Shown in pieces: positions 33,401-48,000 of a stretch of DNA of 64,000 bases. Origin of the DNA: Opisthocomus hoazin (Eukaryota; Chordata; Aves; Opisthocomiformes; Opisthocomidae); NCBI RefSeq assembly GCF_030867145.1, contig NC_134420.1:43296912-43360911 (forward strand). The letters run 5' to 3'. Positions within the stretch are counted from its first letter, which is position 1; every line of letters begins with the position of its first letter. A program made the position numbers and the translations under genes. The notes under the pieces were generated by a model. The model worked only from the letters and a program-made list of their open reading frames with translations. It had not been told where the DNA came from and made no database searches.

Positions 33401-36012
33401 CTTCTCTTACCTCCGGGGCCTGGGATTTCTGAGGGCCAGTCTTAGCACTGAAGACTGAAGCAAAGAAGGCATTCATTAGCTCTGCCTTCTCCGCATCCTT
33501 CGTCACCAGGACACCCGCCTCATTCAGCAGCGGCCCCACATTGTCCCTAGCCTTCCTTTGGCTGCTGATGTAGTTGAAGAAGCCCTTCTTGTTGTTTTTG
33601 ACATCCCTTGCCAGCTTCAATTCCAGGTGGGCCTTGGCCTTCCTCGTCGCATCCCTGCATGCTCTCACCACGTTTCTGTACTCTTCCCAAGTGGCCTGCC
33701 CCTCTTTCCACATTCCATGGACTTCTGTTGTCTTTTTTTTCGCTAAGTCCTTTTTTTCTTTTCTGCTTCTCAGTTTGTGTCCGGCCAAATCACAGAATCA
33801 CAGAATGTTTGGGGTTGGAAGGGACCTCTGTGGGTCATCTAGTCCAACCCCCCTGCTGAAGCAGGGTCACCTACAGCAGGCTGCACAGGACCTCGTCCAG
33901 GCCGGTCTTGAATATCTCCAGAGAAGGAGACTCCACAACCTCCCTGGGTAGCCTGTTCCAGTGCTCCATCACCCTCAGAGGGAAGAAGTTCTTCCTCATG
34001 TTCAGACGGAACTTCCTGTGCTTCAGTTTGTGCCTGTTGCCCCTTGTCCTGTTGCTGGGCACCACTGAAAAGAGCTTGGCCCCATCCTCCTGACACCCAC
34101 CCTTGAGATATTTATAAGCATTGATTAGGTCCCCTCGCAGCCTTCTCTTCTCCAGGCTGAACAAGCCCAGCTCCCTCAGCCTCTCCTCATAGGAGACATG
34201 CTCCGGTCCCCTCACCATCCTTGTAGCCCTCCACTGGACTCTCTCCAGTAGCTCCTCATCTTTCTTGAACTGGGGAGCCCAGAACTGGACACAGTACTCC
34301 AGATGGGGCCTCACCAGGGCAGAGTAGAGGGGGAGGAGAACCTCCCTCGACCTGCTGACCACACTCTTCTTAATGCACCCCAGGATACCATTGGCCTTCT
34401 TGGCAGCCAGGGCTGGCTCATGGTTAACCTGTCATCCACCAGCACTCCCAGGTCCCTCTCCACAGAGCTGCTCTCCAGCAGGTCCGCCCCAAGCCTGTAC
34501 TGGTGCATGGGGTTGCTCCTCCCCAGGTGCAGTCAGAGAAATTCTGCACTTACAATAACAAATTTCTGACAGCAGATTCCTGTTTCACTGACACTTTTCA
34601 GGAGACAGAAGTGATGAATTTGTTTCCCTTTGTCAATGAGTTCCTTTTTCTGTTTTTTTTCTATTAGCAACCACAAATGGAGGTCCATGACAAATTACTG
34701 GTGTATTATGCATTGGTAAATGTTAGCAATTTTCAGATTAGGACAGTAGTTCCTTAAACCTGAATTCTTGTATCCGCTGTACCCTGTATTCTGCTGTATC
34801 CACTTGTTACACCGCTTTGTAAAAAGATGCATATCTATTTCAGGTTCTCATTTATGACAGATTTGGCCAAGATATAATCTCACCTTTACTGTCAGTGAAA
34901 GAACTGAGAGATATGGGGATCACTTTGCATCTGTAAGTAAAAAAATTAGCTGGTTTTTTTTTTCCTAAAAAGAACTTTATTTAATATTCCCCCAAAATCA
35001 CAAACAAAACACTCAAAGTCATTTCATGAATAACTACTAAAGTAAAGATTATAGCCTGACTTGTTTCTGAAATCAGGTGGTATTATTCAGAATCAGGGAG
35101 TGGAAACGTCATTCCAAACAGTAGGATTTCCTACTAAGTAGAGGAGACCCCTGCTGAAAAAGAAGAATTATCCAATACGTGTTTTGGGGAATCTGTCTGT
35201 ACAATTACCTCTTTATTCATACATCTTAAAATTACTTTGGCACAAACTGTTTCATAGGACTGTGTGTATTCTCTGCTAGTCTTTTTGCACATACATTTTA
35301 ATTGTCCCCTGTCAAAGGTACGAATCTTTAAGTATTATTTTACGAGATTTCCCATTTCTCTTTCTCCAGATTACGTTTATTTAGTTCATTGTCATTCCTT
35401 ATCTGTGGTTATAGTCATGGAGGATCTTCGAAGATACAATTATATTTTTCAGAAGTTTATTAACTATTATTAAGTGAAGACTAGAAATGTAAACACAGTT
35501 TAACATGTCGTTATATCAGCAGAAATGTGAGAGAAATGTGTAAGCACCTGGACTGTCTTTGTTTTAATGAGTAGTATGAGGTATGCAGGTATTTTGTTAT
35601 CATGTCAACAATTAATAATTGGTACGTGAACTTTGCGGATGCAGTGTTTTACCTTCCTCTGAATGGGTTAATGTATTTTTGAAGATTTGTGAAGCCTTTT
35701 GTCAAGCTTTGAACAAACTTCAGAGACCTCTATTAATATATTCAGCCAAAAATTATAGAAATATGATTTTGCTATTTTTTCACTTTTTGTTCTTGCTAAA
35801 ATCTAGCTAAATATAGGGAGAAATTGTAGGAAATTAAATGTGTCTGTGTAAGTAAATACTTCCTAATTTTGCACAAATCAGAGGAGGAATACATTAGAGA
35901 TGTATTTTTTCTTCCTTTCAGGCTTTTGCATTCAGATCGGGATGCTATTCCAGATGTTCCAGCTGTTTACTTTGTAATGCCAACAGAAGAAAATATTGAC
36001 AGAATGTGCCAG
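26943..36012 (+). CDS. SCFD1: SCFD1 exons 1-4: N-terminal SM domain 1
   Basis: Residues 1-94. Exon 1 gives [10 protein letters not shown]; exon 2 [14 protein letters not shown] and EPVWK; exon 3 [16 protein letters not shown] and [13 protein letters not shown]; exon 4 [18 protein letters not shown]. This is SM domain 1, which in the family contacts the syntaxin N-peptide. Intron 1 is 4.3 kb and intron 2, 3.5 kb, holds two joined CR1 copies. Confidence 0.93.
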
Positions 36013-39000
36013 GTAACTTGCTTACTTAATGTTTCAAAGGAGTGGACACAGCAGAGGTAGAGTGTGTGAAGTAATCCCGCACTCACCAGGGCGTGACCGT
36101 TCTGTGTGTGGTTCTTATGCATGTCTGAACACCTTTGCTTGCGTTTTTTATATGTTAGCACGTATTTGTCATAAAAATAATACCCAAAATTTTTACATAC
36201 AAAACTTGAATTTCCCAGCAAGTAGAAGGGTAAATATGTCTTCTGTCTTTCAGAGAGAGATTTTTGGGAGTGAAAAGAAAAGAGCCAGTGGGTACAAACC
36301 AAAAGACAGGCAATTCCATTTAAATATAAGAAAAGGCTATTTTAATGGGGGTGGCTGAATGCAGGAAAAGATTGCCTGGAGAATTTGTGGAGTCTCCGTC
36401 CTTGGAGATGTTCAGAACTCGGCTGGACACAATCCGGAGCCACGTGCTCGATTTGACTCTGCTTTGAGCAGGGGATTGGACTAGGCTAAGCTCAGATTTT
36501 CACGTTCTCTGGGAGGAATTGGTGGAAGGGTAGCACCTTCACCAAAGGGAGGAGGAAGAGCAAAGGGTATTTTTGGTCAGTGGTAAAGCGTGGAGTTGTA
36601 GTTGCTGTTTGGTAGCTTCAATTTCATTTCCTGGTTTTTGTAGTTCTGTGTTAGGTTGGTTATATCTAGTTATGTAGTCAGAACACTGCATACGGGGCTA
36701 TATGAACAGACAGCTAAGCAGTGCCAAAAATTTAGTTTGACTGTGGATAATTGGAACATCATATAGTAAAAGTAAGAATGTTTTTTAGTTAGTCAGAAAT
36801 ATATTAGTACTTACTCGGGAAAAAGGTTGTGGTTTTCCTTCCTTTTAGGATCTTCGAAACCAGCTTTATGAATCTTATTATTTAAACTTTATTTCTGCCA
36901 TTTCAAGAAGTAAACTGGAAGATATTGCAAATGCTGCCATAGGTGCTAATGCAGTAACTCAAGTGGCTAAGGTAAGAAAATCTCCCAGTCTCTAATATTA
37001 AAGATACTGCCATTACAGGTGTTACTCACTCTAACATGGCCACTTCAGTGCCGTACACAGCTTTTCTGACTGAATAATGAACAAAATAAATCTTTAGCTA
37101 GATTCAGTGTCAGGCATAGATTTACCGTGGGGGAAAAAAAGGGGATCTACAGTCGTCTCAGTAGTGCAGCTTATTAGTCCAGCTTAGTCAGAAGTCCAGG
37201 CACTGCAAGCCCTTTAGTGCTGAATGATAAGAGGGGAAATACAGTGGTTCTAGAGTATTCCAGATTTCATTAGCTCAAGCAGCGCATCCAGTGCATATAT
37301 AATGGGGTGGGGTTTTTAGCTCCTAAATACATAAAAAGTGCAGTATGAGTGCAGTTGTCATTTTAAACAAGCAGTGTACTGTAGAGGTGGGTGTTTCCTA
37401 CATACACACTGTTCTTCAGTACACTCCTGTGCCTTTATGATTTAAAGGCAGGTGTCAGGTCTGTACCCTCTTATTTTTGTTGAATGTCTGTACCAAAACC
37501 TGCTAACTGTTAACTAGTTATTTTCATATGTACTTAAATACATTCCCTTTTTCTCACTCCTGTTAGGGAGTACTACTGGCATGAGAGAAAGAAACTGTTG
37601 TGAAATGAAAACTACTAGTATTGTTTAAGCCTTAGGTCTTCAGCAGGAGTAAATTGGTGTAGCACTGTGAACTAACTTTCTTACATCTGTTTTTCTGTTC
37701 TTATGTCCCATTAACGGTTTATGCTATAGAAAGGTTTAGTATTTTTTGTGAATGTGCAGGTATATTACAGAAAAATCAGAATTCATGAGCTATGCTATAA
37801 TCTCTCATTGTGTAGATATCACTCCCTTTCTCTCTCCTGCCTGAGAGCTCAGCACTGCTTGTGTTGTAGTCCTTCATATTAACAAAAAATAAATCTATGA
37901 TATTATAATGTCCTCCATATGTGTTTTTTCAGTGGTGATTTGCTACTAAAAATTTGTCCACAGAAATACTTGAAGTTGGACTGTTTTGTTTTAGCACTTT
38001 TCGGGTGCTCTAGTGTTTTGTGTTGTAACTCAATCCTTACACGGCTTTTTAATTCATACATTATATCTTGCATTTGTTTCTTTGAATAAGTAGTTCTGTA
38101 AAAGATTCAAAAAGAAGTAGCAATAAATCACAGATGGGTTTTTTTATGCTTCACTCTGAACTGTTCTGACCATTATTCCTTGATTTCCAGGTGTTTGATC
38201 AATACCTTAATTTTATTACTTTAGAAGATGACATGTTCATATTGTGTAACCAAAACAAAGAACTTGTTTCATATCGTGGTAAGTAAAATTTGTGTAAGCA
38301 TTATGCCGGAATGTCTAAAGTTGAAATTTACTTATGAATTTGTAGCTAACACCAAACAATTATTTTCTCTTGCTTTGGTCTGCTCAGAATCCAGGATAAT
38401 CTGTTAGATGTGTAGTTTCAAGTCACGAGGGAAGCAGTTGTTAGATTCAGCATCTTTACTACACAGCTATTGTAATATTGAAAAATAATTATGTATTTTT
38501 AAATAACAAATTTAGTAAAGCAAAACTGCAGTATACACGTATGGATAGTAGGGCTTTTTATATATGAAATAATGTAGGTAAAATTTCATATTGTATACGC
38601 ATGTAGATAGACACTGTGGGTGGCTGATGTGGTTAGACACCACTGTTTGGTCATAATCCCTTCTGCAGTTCTTAAGGAATATAGTATTTTGTTTCCTCGT
38701 GAACAGTCAGTTGGAAAGTTACTGTAAGGAATCCAAAGCAGGAAAGATGACTTTAACTGATAGAGTTTCTCGTGTCTTCTGGACAGTGACCAGTCCGTAA
38801 CTCCTTTTCTTATGCAAGACATGAAAATGTGGGGGTGTGCAAGGGGAGGTGATTAGGATCAGGGGCTGCAGTAGCGCAGAGAAGAATCTGGGAAAGGGCA
38901 TTCTAGAAAATAAATTGGTGATTGCTGCTGCAAGCATGTGAGCCAAGCATGGCAGCTTCTTCGTAAAGTCTCAGAGTTGCAAGTGAAGTCAGCCTCATGG

Positions 39001-42000
39001 AATTCTTTTTTTCTTTTCTTGGGACTTTTGTTGGACCTGTTTTGGAACCTAGCAGGAAAACCATGTGTAGTTACCTCTACAGCTGTGGTGCTATGGCAGC
39101 TCAAGTCAGCATATATACTAGTTGTCATAATTGCCCACATTGATTTCCTCCCTCCTTTGGTCTGATTTTTGTGCTCCCCTGACCTATTCAATAGGCTAAA
39201 TCAGTAGAGAACTATCACTCTACCTCTCCTGCCCCTCTTACTCAAATGGCTAGCTGTTACAGGGTGAGCTGTCTTGCTGCCCCTGCTGTAGGAGAAGATG
39301 AGGGAACCAGTAATCTTGGAGCTGTGGAGTGTTTGTTCAGTTGACTCACTCCATAGAAAATACCAGCTCATTTGTGTGATCTACAAATCCAATGCAAGGG
39401 AAGTGTGTAAGTCGAATGCAAGATAGCCCTTTTTTAGCAGCAGCTCCTTGTTACTGGAGTGTAGTCACAGTGTCTACACACAGTGTCACACAGTTAATTC
39501 CTGGTTTATCTGGATGCACAGAATACTCACTAGTGACCAGGTAGAGACAAGAAGTCTCCATATGCCTAATATTTAGCAGTGAGATTTTTCTCCTCTGTTG
39601 CCCAATTTCTAGAGTCAGTACCTTTCATTAAAACTGGATCCATAATACAGAGTTCTGTCTCACTCAGGAGATTGATTCCACTGTCAGAATGAAAGGCATT
39701 TTTGTGTGACATGCAGATTTGTATTTTTTTTTCTAAAACCTGCATTAAGAGTTTTAGTAAAAATGGTTTTGTGATGTGTTTGTGTGTACGTAAAGATACG
39801 TGACCGGCTCTCATACAATTCCTGCTAGGTAACGAGGACTTTGAATTAAAATGACTGAGAATGTATTGCACCCGTGAGTTTCTGTGTGGTTTGTTTTCAT
39901 CTCCCGGGCCGCTGAAATTTGCCACAAGACACGTGGTTTCACACTATGTTTAAACCAATCTAGAAGTGGGCTGTTTCCAAAAGCTGAGTGAACAGCAGTC
40001 TGATGTCCCGCAGAGTGTGATTAGTTTTCCATTAGAGCACTGAGCCGAACCATCTCACCGAGCGAGTTCTAGATCTGACACAGGCAGGCAGTAGGAGTGC
40101 AGGGGCGAAGAAGCAGCAGGGGTCTTTTTTGCCTTGGGAGAGTAACCCTAGCAGGAAACTGACTGTATATAGTTTCGGAATCTACATAAGTCAGTGTAAA
40201 TCTGGTGGTGATGAAAGACGGCTGCTGTTCTTGCAGCAGCACTGCCGTGTGTGGCCATGCATGTAGCTGAATGGGTGAACTAAGAACAAATGCAACAAAA
40301 AAGGTTAATTTTCAGTTTCCTGATCTCTTGGCTGTGTGACTGCGTTTACAGAGAGGTATAGGACAAATAAGCATGACAACGTTCTTCAATCATGCAGAAG
40401 GCTTTCACAGACAGAAAGTGGATAACACATTCTGTGTGTGTGTGTAGTCATGGACAAGAAGTGGTGAGCTTAAATTGCAACAAAAAAGTTTCTGGTCAGA
40501 TGTTAGGAACACTTTCTAACACTGCAGATAGTGAAATATGAGAATAGATTGCCTATAAATGTTATGGCATTGTCATGAGTGGGAGGCTTTGGGAATTGTT
40601 TTAAACACAATAATAGCATGGGTTTAACTCAACTTTGGGCAAGAGGACTTACTAGATAATCCCTCAGGCTCCCTCTGGTTCTGTTTTTCTATGACTGTAG
40701 AAGGAAGAGTAAATGGGTAATACTGGTATAAAGTCGGTGTTCCTGGCATCCTGTGTGAAGCTATTTGAATGCTTCTTTACCAATTTTGGATCAATTTTTT
40801 AAAAGAACAAGAAAATGGAGGAGATCTGAGCTTACTTTTCTGTAATAGATGCATTCCCCATAAGCTTGTTATGGTGTAGAGAGGAATATATAGAAAACAT
40901 GATAGAACATTTTACTGAAAGATAATTACTGGAGTTTCTTAAAGGTTGAGGAGCAGTAATATTGAATATTTGTGTTGATTGCTATGGTACAAAAAAGGAA
41001 TGCACTCATAAAATGTACATGTTACACAAAATTAGAAGGCACTGACACTGTGCAGAGTACAGGAACATCATAAATGAGTACATTAAACATAATAATAGGG
41101 AGGGAATTAAATTTTAAAATTGAGAAAGGCAAGGGAGTAAAAATAAGATTATTTCCCTCCTGTAAACTGGGAGACCATTAGTTAGAGACAACTACAGAAC
41201 AATAGCCTCAGTTAATTTTAAAGCTTTATCATTACAGAAGAATATAGGTATTGGGAACAGTCTCTCTTTCTTGGTGCTGATATTCCAGAAACTTGAACTC
41301 AGAATAAAAAAGCTGCTGAGGGAGGCGCTTTTATTGCTGCTGTCATCCTAGCAGCCTGGTAAAAAGTTTGACTTACTAAGTGTAGCTGCTGATAGAAATG
41401 GCTAATATAATCCATCTCTCTAAAGTTCTTAGGGGACAAAAGCTGGGGAAAAAAAGCACCTTTAAAGTTAGAGTGGTCATGGCTGGGCATACATAAATTT
41501 GGGATGGAAGGCTTATTAATGTTCAGAGCTTTGAGGTTTGTTTTTGAAGAAAGAGTGTAAGACAAGTAATTATGTGAGAAATTTATTTAAAAGGTAAATT
41601 GAAACAAAAGAGGATGGGATTGTGGCATGAGTCCTGAGATAGTGCTCGACTTGAGACCTGTGGTAAGATTAGGTTTGGTGTTTCCTGTTGGCTATTATAT
41701 TCTTGTCAGTGTTAATTATTTAGTACAAATGTTGCTACGTGTCTCTTGTTCTGACCTAAATATGTGAGGGAAAACTTTCTGACTGTAGTGTGAAATGTGT
41801 TAGAACTTGGGAATTACCCCTAACCTAGAGACTGACAGTAAATTTATTAAAGGAAGAAACAAAAAGAATTTCCATTACAAGAGGTGGTATTTAGAATCTT
41901 CAGATATATGTAACTGCATACCGTAATTATCTTTAAATTACACAAGTAATTCTTGAGGATTTTATATCTGAAAAAGGGTCTCCAAGTGGATGACCATTTC

Positions 42001-45000
42001 TGTTCGATAATGTTTGGTTTTCTAGAAGGTTTTTAATCATGCAATACTAACACAATCCAGAAGTAACAGTGTGCATTGTCAGAGATAATTGGAAAAGATT
42101 GTGTAGTGTTTGACCTTATACAGTGAGCAATAATGAAGTTCTCCCAATTTTCTTCTCAAAAAAATTTTAAAAAAGGCAAAAACTAACAGATGTGCTAAGA
42201 GGGGCATTTCACAATTTGATCTCTTCTGCAACAAAAGCGGTTGGCTATTAAGAGCCATTAGGTAAAAAGAGGATCGTTTTCTTGGTATTAAAGTGGCATA
42301 AACTTCTTTAACCCTATTCTTAACTCTTTTCCACACTACTTTAGCCATTAACAGACCAGATATAACGGACACAGAAATGGAAACTATAATGGACACTATT
42401 GTCGATAGTCTCTTCTGTTTTTTTGTTACACTTGGTAAGTTTTCAAATTCTAGCATATTTTCTAAATGTTTTCCTTTTAGAAAAGATCCATATTCAGTGA
42501 GATACCTGGAAGTTTAGTGATTTCATATAGCAAATTAAAGGCAGAATTAGATCTGTGACAGAAATCTTGATAGTTTGCAGGGTGGATTAATGATCTTGCT
42601 CAAACTTGCTATACATCACTTAAAAGACAATAAAGGCTGTCCTACGTGGGAGTTAGTCTTCAGTATGAATGGGACAAGAGTACTGAAATGCAAAGATTTG
42701 GATTCACTGTTTTTACAAAACCCTAGTTTGTAGTGAAAATCAATAGTGCTTTGAGTTCGGATTTGTAGCTCTCGAAAAAAAACACAGAAAAAGAAGAAAA
42801 AGCACCCCTCACACAAACCCTACAAAGATCTAACTGCAATAACTCAAAGAGTAGGAAGATATATTAAATTTACTTAATTTGTTGTGAGTTTTCTTGATGC
42901 CTAGCTCATACATTTTTCATAGTCATGACATTTAATCGAAGTTCTCACTGAAATCAGTCAGTCTGAGATAGCATTCCTACAAGGGGAGCTGGGGATTGCT
43001 ATGAGTCAGTCTGTTCAAGAGAGATTCTAGTGATTTCTTTCAAGTGTTAGTGTGATGAAAATTAAATCACTTTTACTCAGTCACTTAAACTCTATGGTAT
43101 TGGAATTTTCCTGTTTATGTAGATAAGTGAGAAGCAGTAGCTAAAGATTTTGAAACTTAAAAGCCAATGGAAGATGTGCTTTTGAAAATAACGTTACCCT
43201 GCAGTGAGATGTGACTGATACATTGTGGTGATGGTGGTGTGACAGTGCTTGTTATTACTGTTTTCAAGGGACTTCTAACCTTCAGAAACGAAGTTTTAAT
43301 GTTTCTGTATGAGATAGTTTGTCCCCTCCACAGTACATTAGCTACCTTTCTAGTGTACAGTACACTTCTCATAACTTCATGTGTGAGGTATTCACTTTTG
43401 TAAAATACTATTTATAAATATTTCTATATGGTATTTTTTGTTTCATAGATAAAGACAGCATGGGACAAATTTAAGTTTGTATTGTCCCCTTGAGAAATTT
43501 CATCTCAGAGTGTTACTAAAAATTTGTTTTATGAAAAGTACACTAATTTATAATCTGAAAATTATAATGCAAGTAGAAGTCAATATGTCTTTTATTAGGA
43601 GCTATTCCTATAATCAGATGCTCAAGAGGAACTGCAGCTGAAATGGTGGCAGTGGTAAGAAACTATCTTCTAAACAAGTATCATTGTTTTAAAACTTTCC
43701 TAACACCCTATTTACTTTTCTCAGTACTAGGCAGAGATCTAGTGTCATTATATCCTTTTCCTTATGAAGGAAATAAAACTGGAGAGGAGGTGTACCAGTT
43801 TTCGTTTCTGATTTCAGTTCCATGGAACTCATCTGTAGAAGCTGTAATATTATGGAATGAGCTCATGAGAAACTTAAACATGCACGATCATCCCTAATCT
43901 GAAGTTTATCAAGGTTTTCTGATAGGCATTATAGTTACAACCATAAGTTATATGTACACAGTTTAGAAAAATGGCTGTCTGGCCTGGGTTTTAATGTGTG
44001 TCTTAGTAAGAAATTTTTATCTATCTTGCTGGGAATCCCTGTAAGTACAAGACATTTTTACTATATCAAATTAATCTGTCACTGAACTTCATCATCAAGT
44101 AGGGATGAAATTACCAAACTAAATCACGGTTGAAAATCTCCACAGCACTGTCTTCTTTACAAGTCACTGTGCTTCATTCCTTCCTTCTTCCTCACTTCTT
44201 TCTTTGTCCGTGAAGCCTTAATACTAATTAAACCTAAGCATTCAGTGTGCATGCATTCATATTGAAGGTAATCTTATTTTTATGAAACAGTGTGGCAGTG
44301 TCTAACAGCCCAATTTACTGGTTCTGCTGTGGTTCCCTCTTGGTGCCTTCTACTGGTATTTGCATGTTTGGGGAGAGGGTGCTGATTTCTTGGGAGGAGA
44401 TCAGTGAACCTAATGGAAAAAACTTCTGTGTAGTCCTGGGTATAGATACAAATGCTGGAGGGAGAAAATAGAAGGAAGAGATTTCTTTCTTTCCTGTGTG
44501 CAGTGGACCTAGACTACCTGCAGCTAAAACATACATAAACTACAAACACAGCACAATAAATATTTAAACGTTGATCATTTAAAGAAGTTAGGAAACCATT
44601 AGTTGGTTAAAAGCTGTTTTGTTTTTTTCTTCCCTCAGAAATTAGATAAGAAGCTCAGAGAGAATCTAAGAGATGCCAGAAACAGTCTTTTTACAGGTGA
44701 CACACTTGGAGCTGGCCAGTTCAGGTATGATGTTAGTAATAACAGTGTATTTTTATTTTTCATATTTCAGTTGTCTGAAATATCTCATTAGGATAAGTCT
44801 GAAAACTGCATGTATGAGAATTTGGTTCTATTTCTATATTAAAAAAAATCTAAATACTCTTAAGGGAGTTTTCCAATCTTATAGCATAACCAGTTTGAAA
44901 ACTTTTATAGCTAATACGTATGCAGTTCTAAGAAAGTGAGACAAAAATTATTGGAAGAACTAGGTAATTTTGTTCAACCTCTAAACCCAGCAAGAACCAA

Positions 45001-48000
45001 GCACCTGCAAATACACTCAGTGTATAGGACCATGATATGCAGTAGATGTCTGAACATATCTGTTAGCAACCTTTAGTCCTTTACAAAGAAAGAAACACCC
45101 ATTTTCTCACTTGTGAGCACTATTATCAGTTGTAGTTATGTCAAAAGCAAGTGTTTCTCAGCTGTTCCCTATATCTACCAAAGGAGGACTGCTTAAGGAC
45201 TACCACTTGGATAATTAGGTAGTTAAGGACTGTGAAGTCATGACCATTTGAATCCTTTGAGGGGAAAGAGGGATTAGAAAAGATGTTGTGGATGCTTGCA
45301 TGCATTTGATAAGGCATTCTCAGTAGCCTTCCATGTGTACAGTTTCCCCCAGATAGTTCAATACTCCACAGGCTGCCTTAGGAAAGCGTATTGCAGGAGT
45401 TTATGCTGTACATGAAAAGGTGAGGAGATGTACTGGGAAGACAATAGCTGAAGGAAACAGTTATGGTCTCCTAACAGGATATAAAACAGTCACTGTGTTT
45501 TTATCTCAAATTAAGAGCAGAACTTGGATAAAAGGCACAAAAAACATCCAAGTTGGCAAAATGGAGTGAGATTGAAAGGTATTAGGAGAAAGAATAGCTG
45601 TGAAACACCAGTTACCTCATTTTCGTGGGAACTGAATTGTAACTACTGGTTTTCCTTCAGAGGGGTGGCTTGTTTTCCAGATAATGTAGTTACCATTACC
45701 CTCAGAGAATCAAAATGCAAGGAAAGGGAAATATGGGAACCTTTAACCAGTTAAATGGCTTCAGATCTTTAGTTTGGTTTCCAGAATCAGGTGACTAAGG
45801 CTCTTGAGATTATATATCTACGTGAAAATACTTACTGCAAGGAAGTCCAGAGCATGGAATTAACATGCTTTTGCTCTATACAAATGCACTGTAATTTAGC
45901 AATCACATTTACTGTAAGGTTAGTGTGCTTAAAGGAGATGGTTACAATAATGTTCTGTCAATTCACAGTGTTCCTGTCTTCATTATAAATTTTGCATGTA
46001 GCCATAACCCAAGACATTTAGGCATGTCTGCATTCTTTTTCCACAAAATTGAGTATAAATGGAATTACCACGATGTGTCTCAGAAGTTCATAATTTTTCC
46101 TTTATGGACTTCATATACAAGCAAAAAGAAAAATGAAATTAAAAACCCTTGAGAAAGATTTTATGTTTGAGGTTCATAATGGGAACTAAGGTCGAATATC
46201 ACCCACTCAAACAGTTGTTTGGAACTGAAGTGTGTATCCACACAGAGATACTAGTTAATACCTGAAAGGGTCAATATCTGTGCATTGGTGATTCACTTAG
46301 TATAAAATAAAATAGTCTTTTTATCATTACTAAGACAGTGGTTTCTGGAATTTCTGGCAGTGGTCAGCCCCATATGCTTCAGGGAAGGCTGGAGGAACTC
46401 TGCAGGAGGCAGTTTTGCTTTTAACTTGAAATATGATGTAGAAGGGGGCTGATCTCACTCGGGATGTTACTGGAGTGTTCTAAACATGTTTAAAAAAGTA
46501 CTAATACAGTGTCATCTTTTCAGCTTCCAAAGGCCCCTATTAGTCCTTGTTGACAGAAACATAGATTTAGCAACTCCTCTACATCATACTTGGACATACC
46601 AAGCTTTAGTGCATGATGTTCTGGTAAGAATGAATCTGATTTTGTTACCGAAAATTTTTTTTTCACTCAGTTCGTTGTTAAACTTAATACCAGATTCTCT
46701 CTTAATCCAAAAACTGTTTAGTGTGTTTTATTTGGAAGTTGTTTAGTAAAGAACAACTTGGAAAATTTTCTGTAGAAGTTTTATTTAGCAATAACTGCTA
46801 AAATAGATAAAAAGTTGATATCTTGATATTATCAAAAGATAGGTAATCCAGCAGTCATAGCTTTTTTCAGTAGTTCATGATCTTGTATGTTATGAAACAA
46901 AATCCATTAAGTGCAATTCAGTTTTGAAAAATAAATGCTTTTAATGAATCTTTAAACAGATTTTAGTATTAGTTGGAATTTCTAAAAATGCCTATTTCTG
47001 GTTTTCTCCACAAGGTGGTGTAGGCGCTCAATATAGAGATACCAAGTGATATGCCACCCTACTGTGAGGAATCTTAACACAGATTTTCTTTTTAATATTT
47101 TTTTTGAAATTCACCTAGCCTTAAACCACTTTTATTTCCTGCAGTTGATTTCATAAACCAGTAGTAGAAATCTACTTGAATGAAAGGAATCACAGAATCA
47201 CAGAATCACAGAACAGTAGGGGTTGGAAGGGACCTCTGTGGGTCATCTAGTCCAACACCCCCGCCGAAGCAGGGTCACCTACAGCAGGCTGCACAGGACC
47301 TTGTCCAGGCGGGTCTTGAATATCTCCAGAGAAGGAGACTCCACAACCTCCCTGGGCAGCCTGTTCCAGTGCTCCGTCACCCTCAGAGAGAAGAAGTTCC
47401 TCCTCATGTTCAGACGGAACTTCCTGTGCCTCAGTTTGTGCCCATTACCCCTTGTCCTGTCACTGGGCACCACTGAAAAGAGCTTGGCCCCATCCTCCTG
47501 ACACCCACCCTTCAGATATTTGTAGGCATTTATAAGGTCCCGTCGCAGCCTTCTCTTCTTCAGGCTGAACAAGCCCAGTTCCCTCAACCTCTCCTTGTAG
47601 TGCAGATGCTCCAGTCCCCTCACCATCCTTGTAGCCCTCCGCTGGACTCTCTCCAGTAGCTCTTCATCCTTCTTGAACTGGGGAGCCCAGAACTGGACAC
47701 AGTACTCCAGATGAGGCCTCACCAGGGTAGTGTAGAGGGGAAGGAGAACCTCCCTTGTCCTGCTGGCCACACTCTTCTTGATGCACCCCAGGATCCCATT
47801 GGCCTTCTTGGCAGCCAGGGCACACTGCTGGCTCATAGTTAACCTGTCGTCCACCAGGACACCCAGGTCCCTCTCCGCAGAGCTGCTCTCCAGCAGGTCC
47901 ACCCCAAGCCTGTACTGGTGCATGGGGTTGTTCCTCCCCAGGTGCAGGACCCTGCACTTGCCCTTGTTGAACCTCATCAGGTTCCTCTCTGCCCAGCTCT

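Noticed and set aside
31891-34569. Plus-strand open frames across the CR1 copies at 31.8-34.5 kb
   Set aside because: They are complements of the CR1 reverse-transcriptase frame on the - strand.
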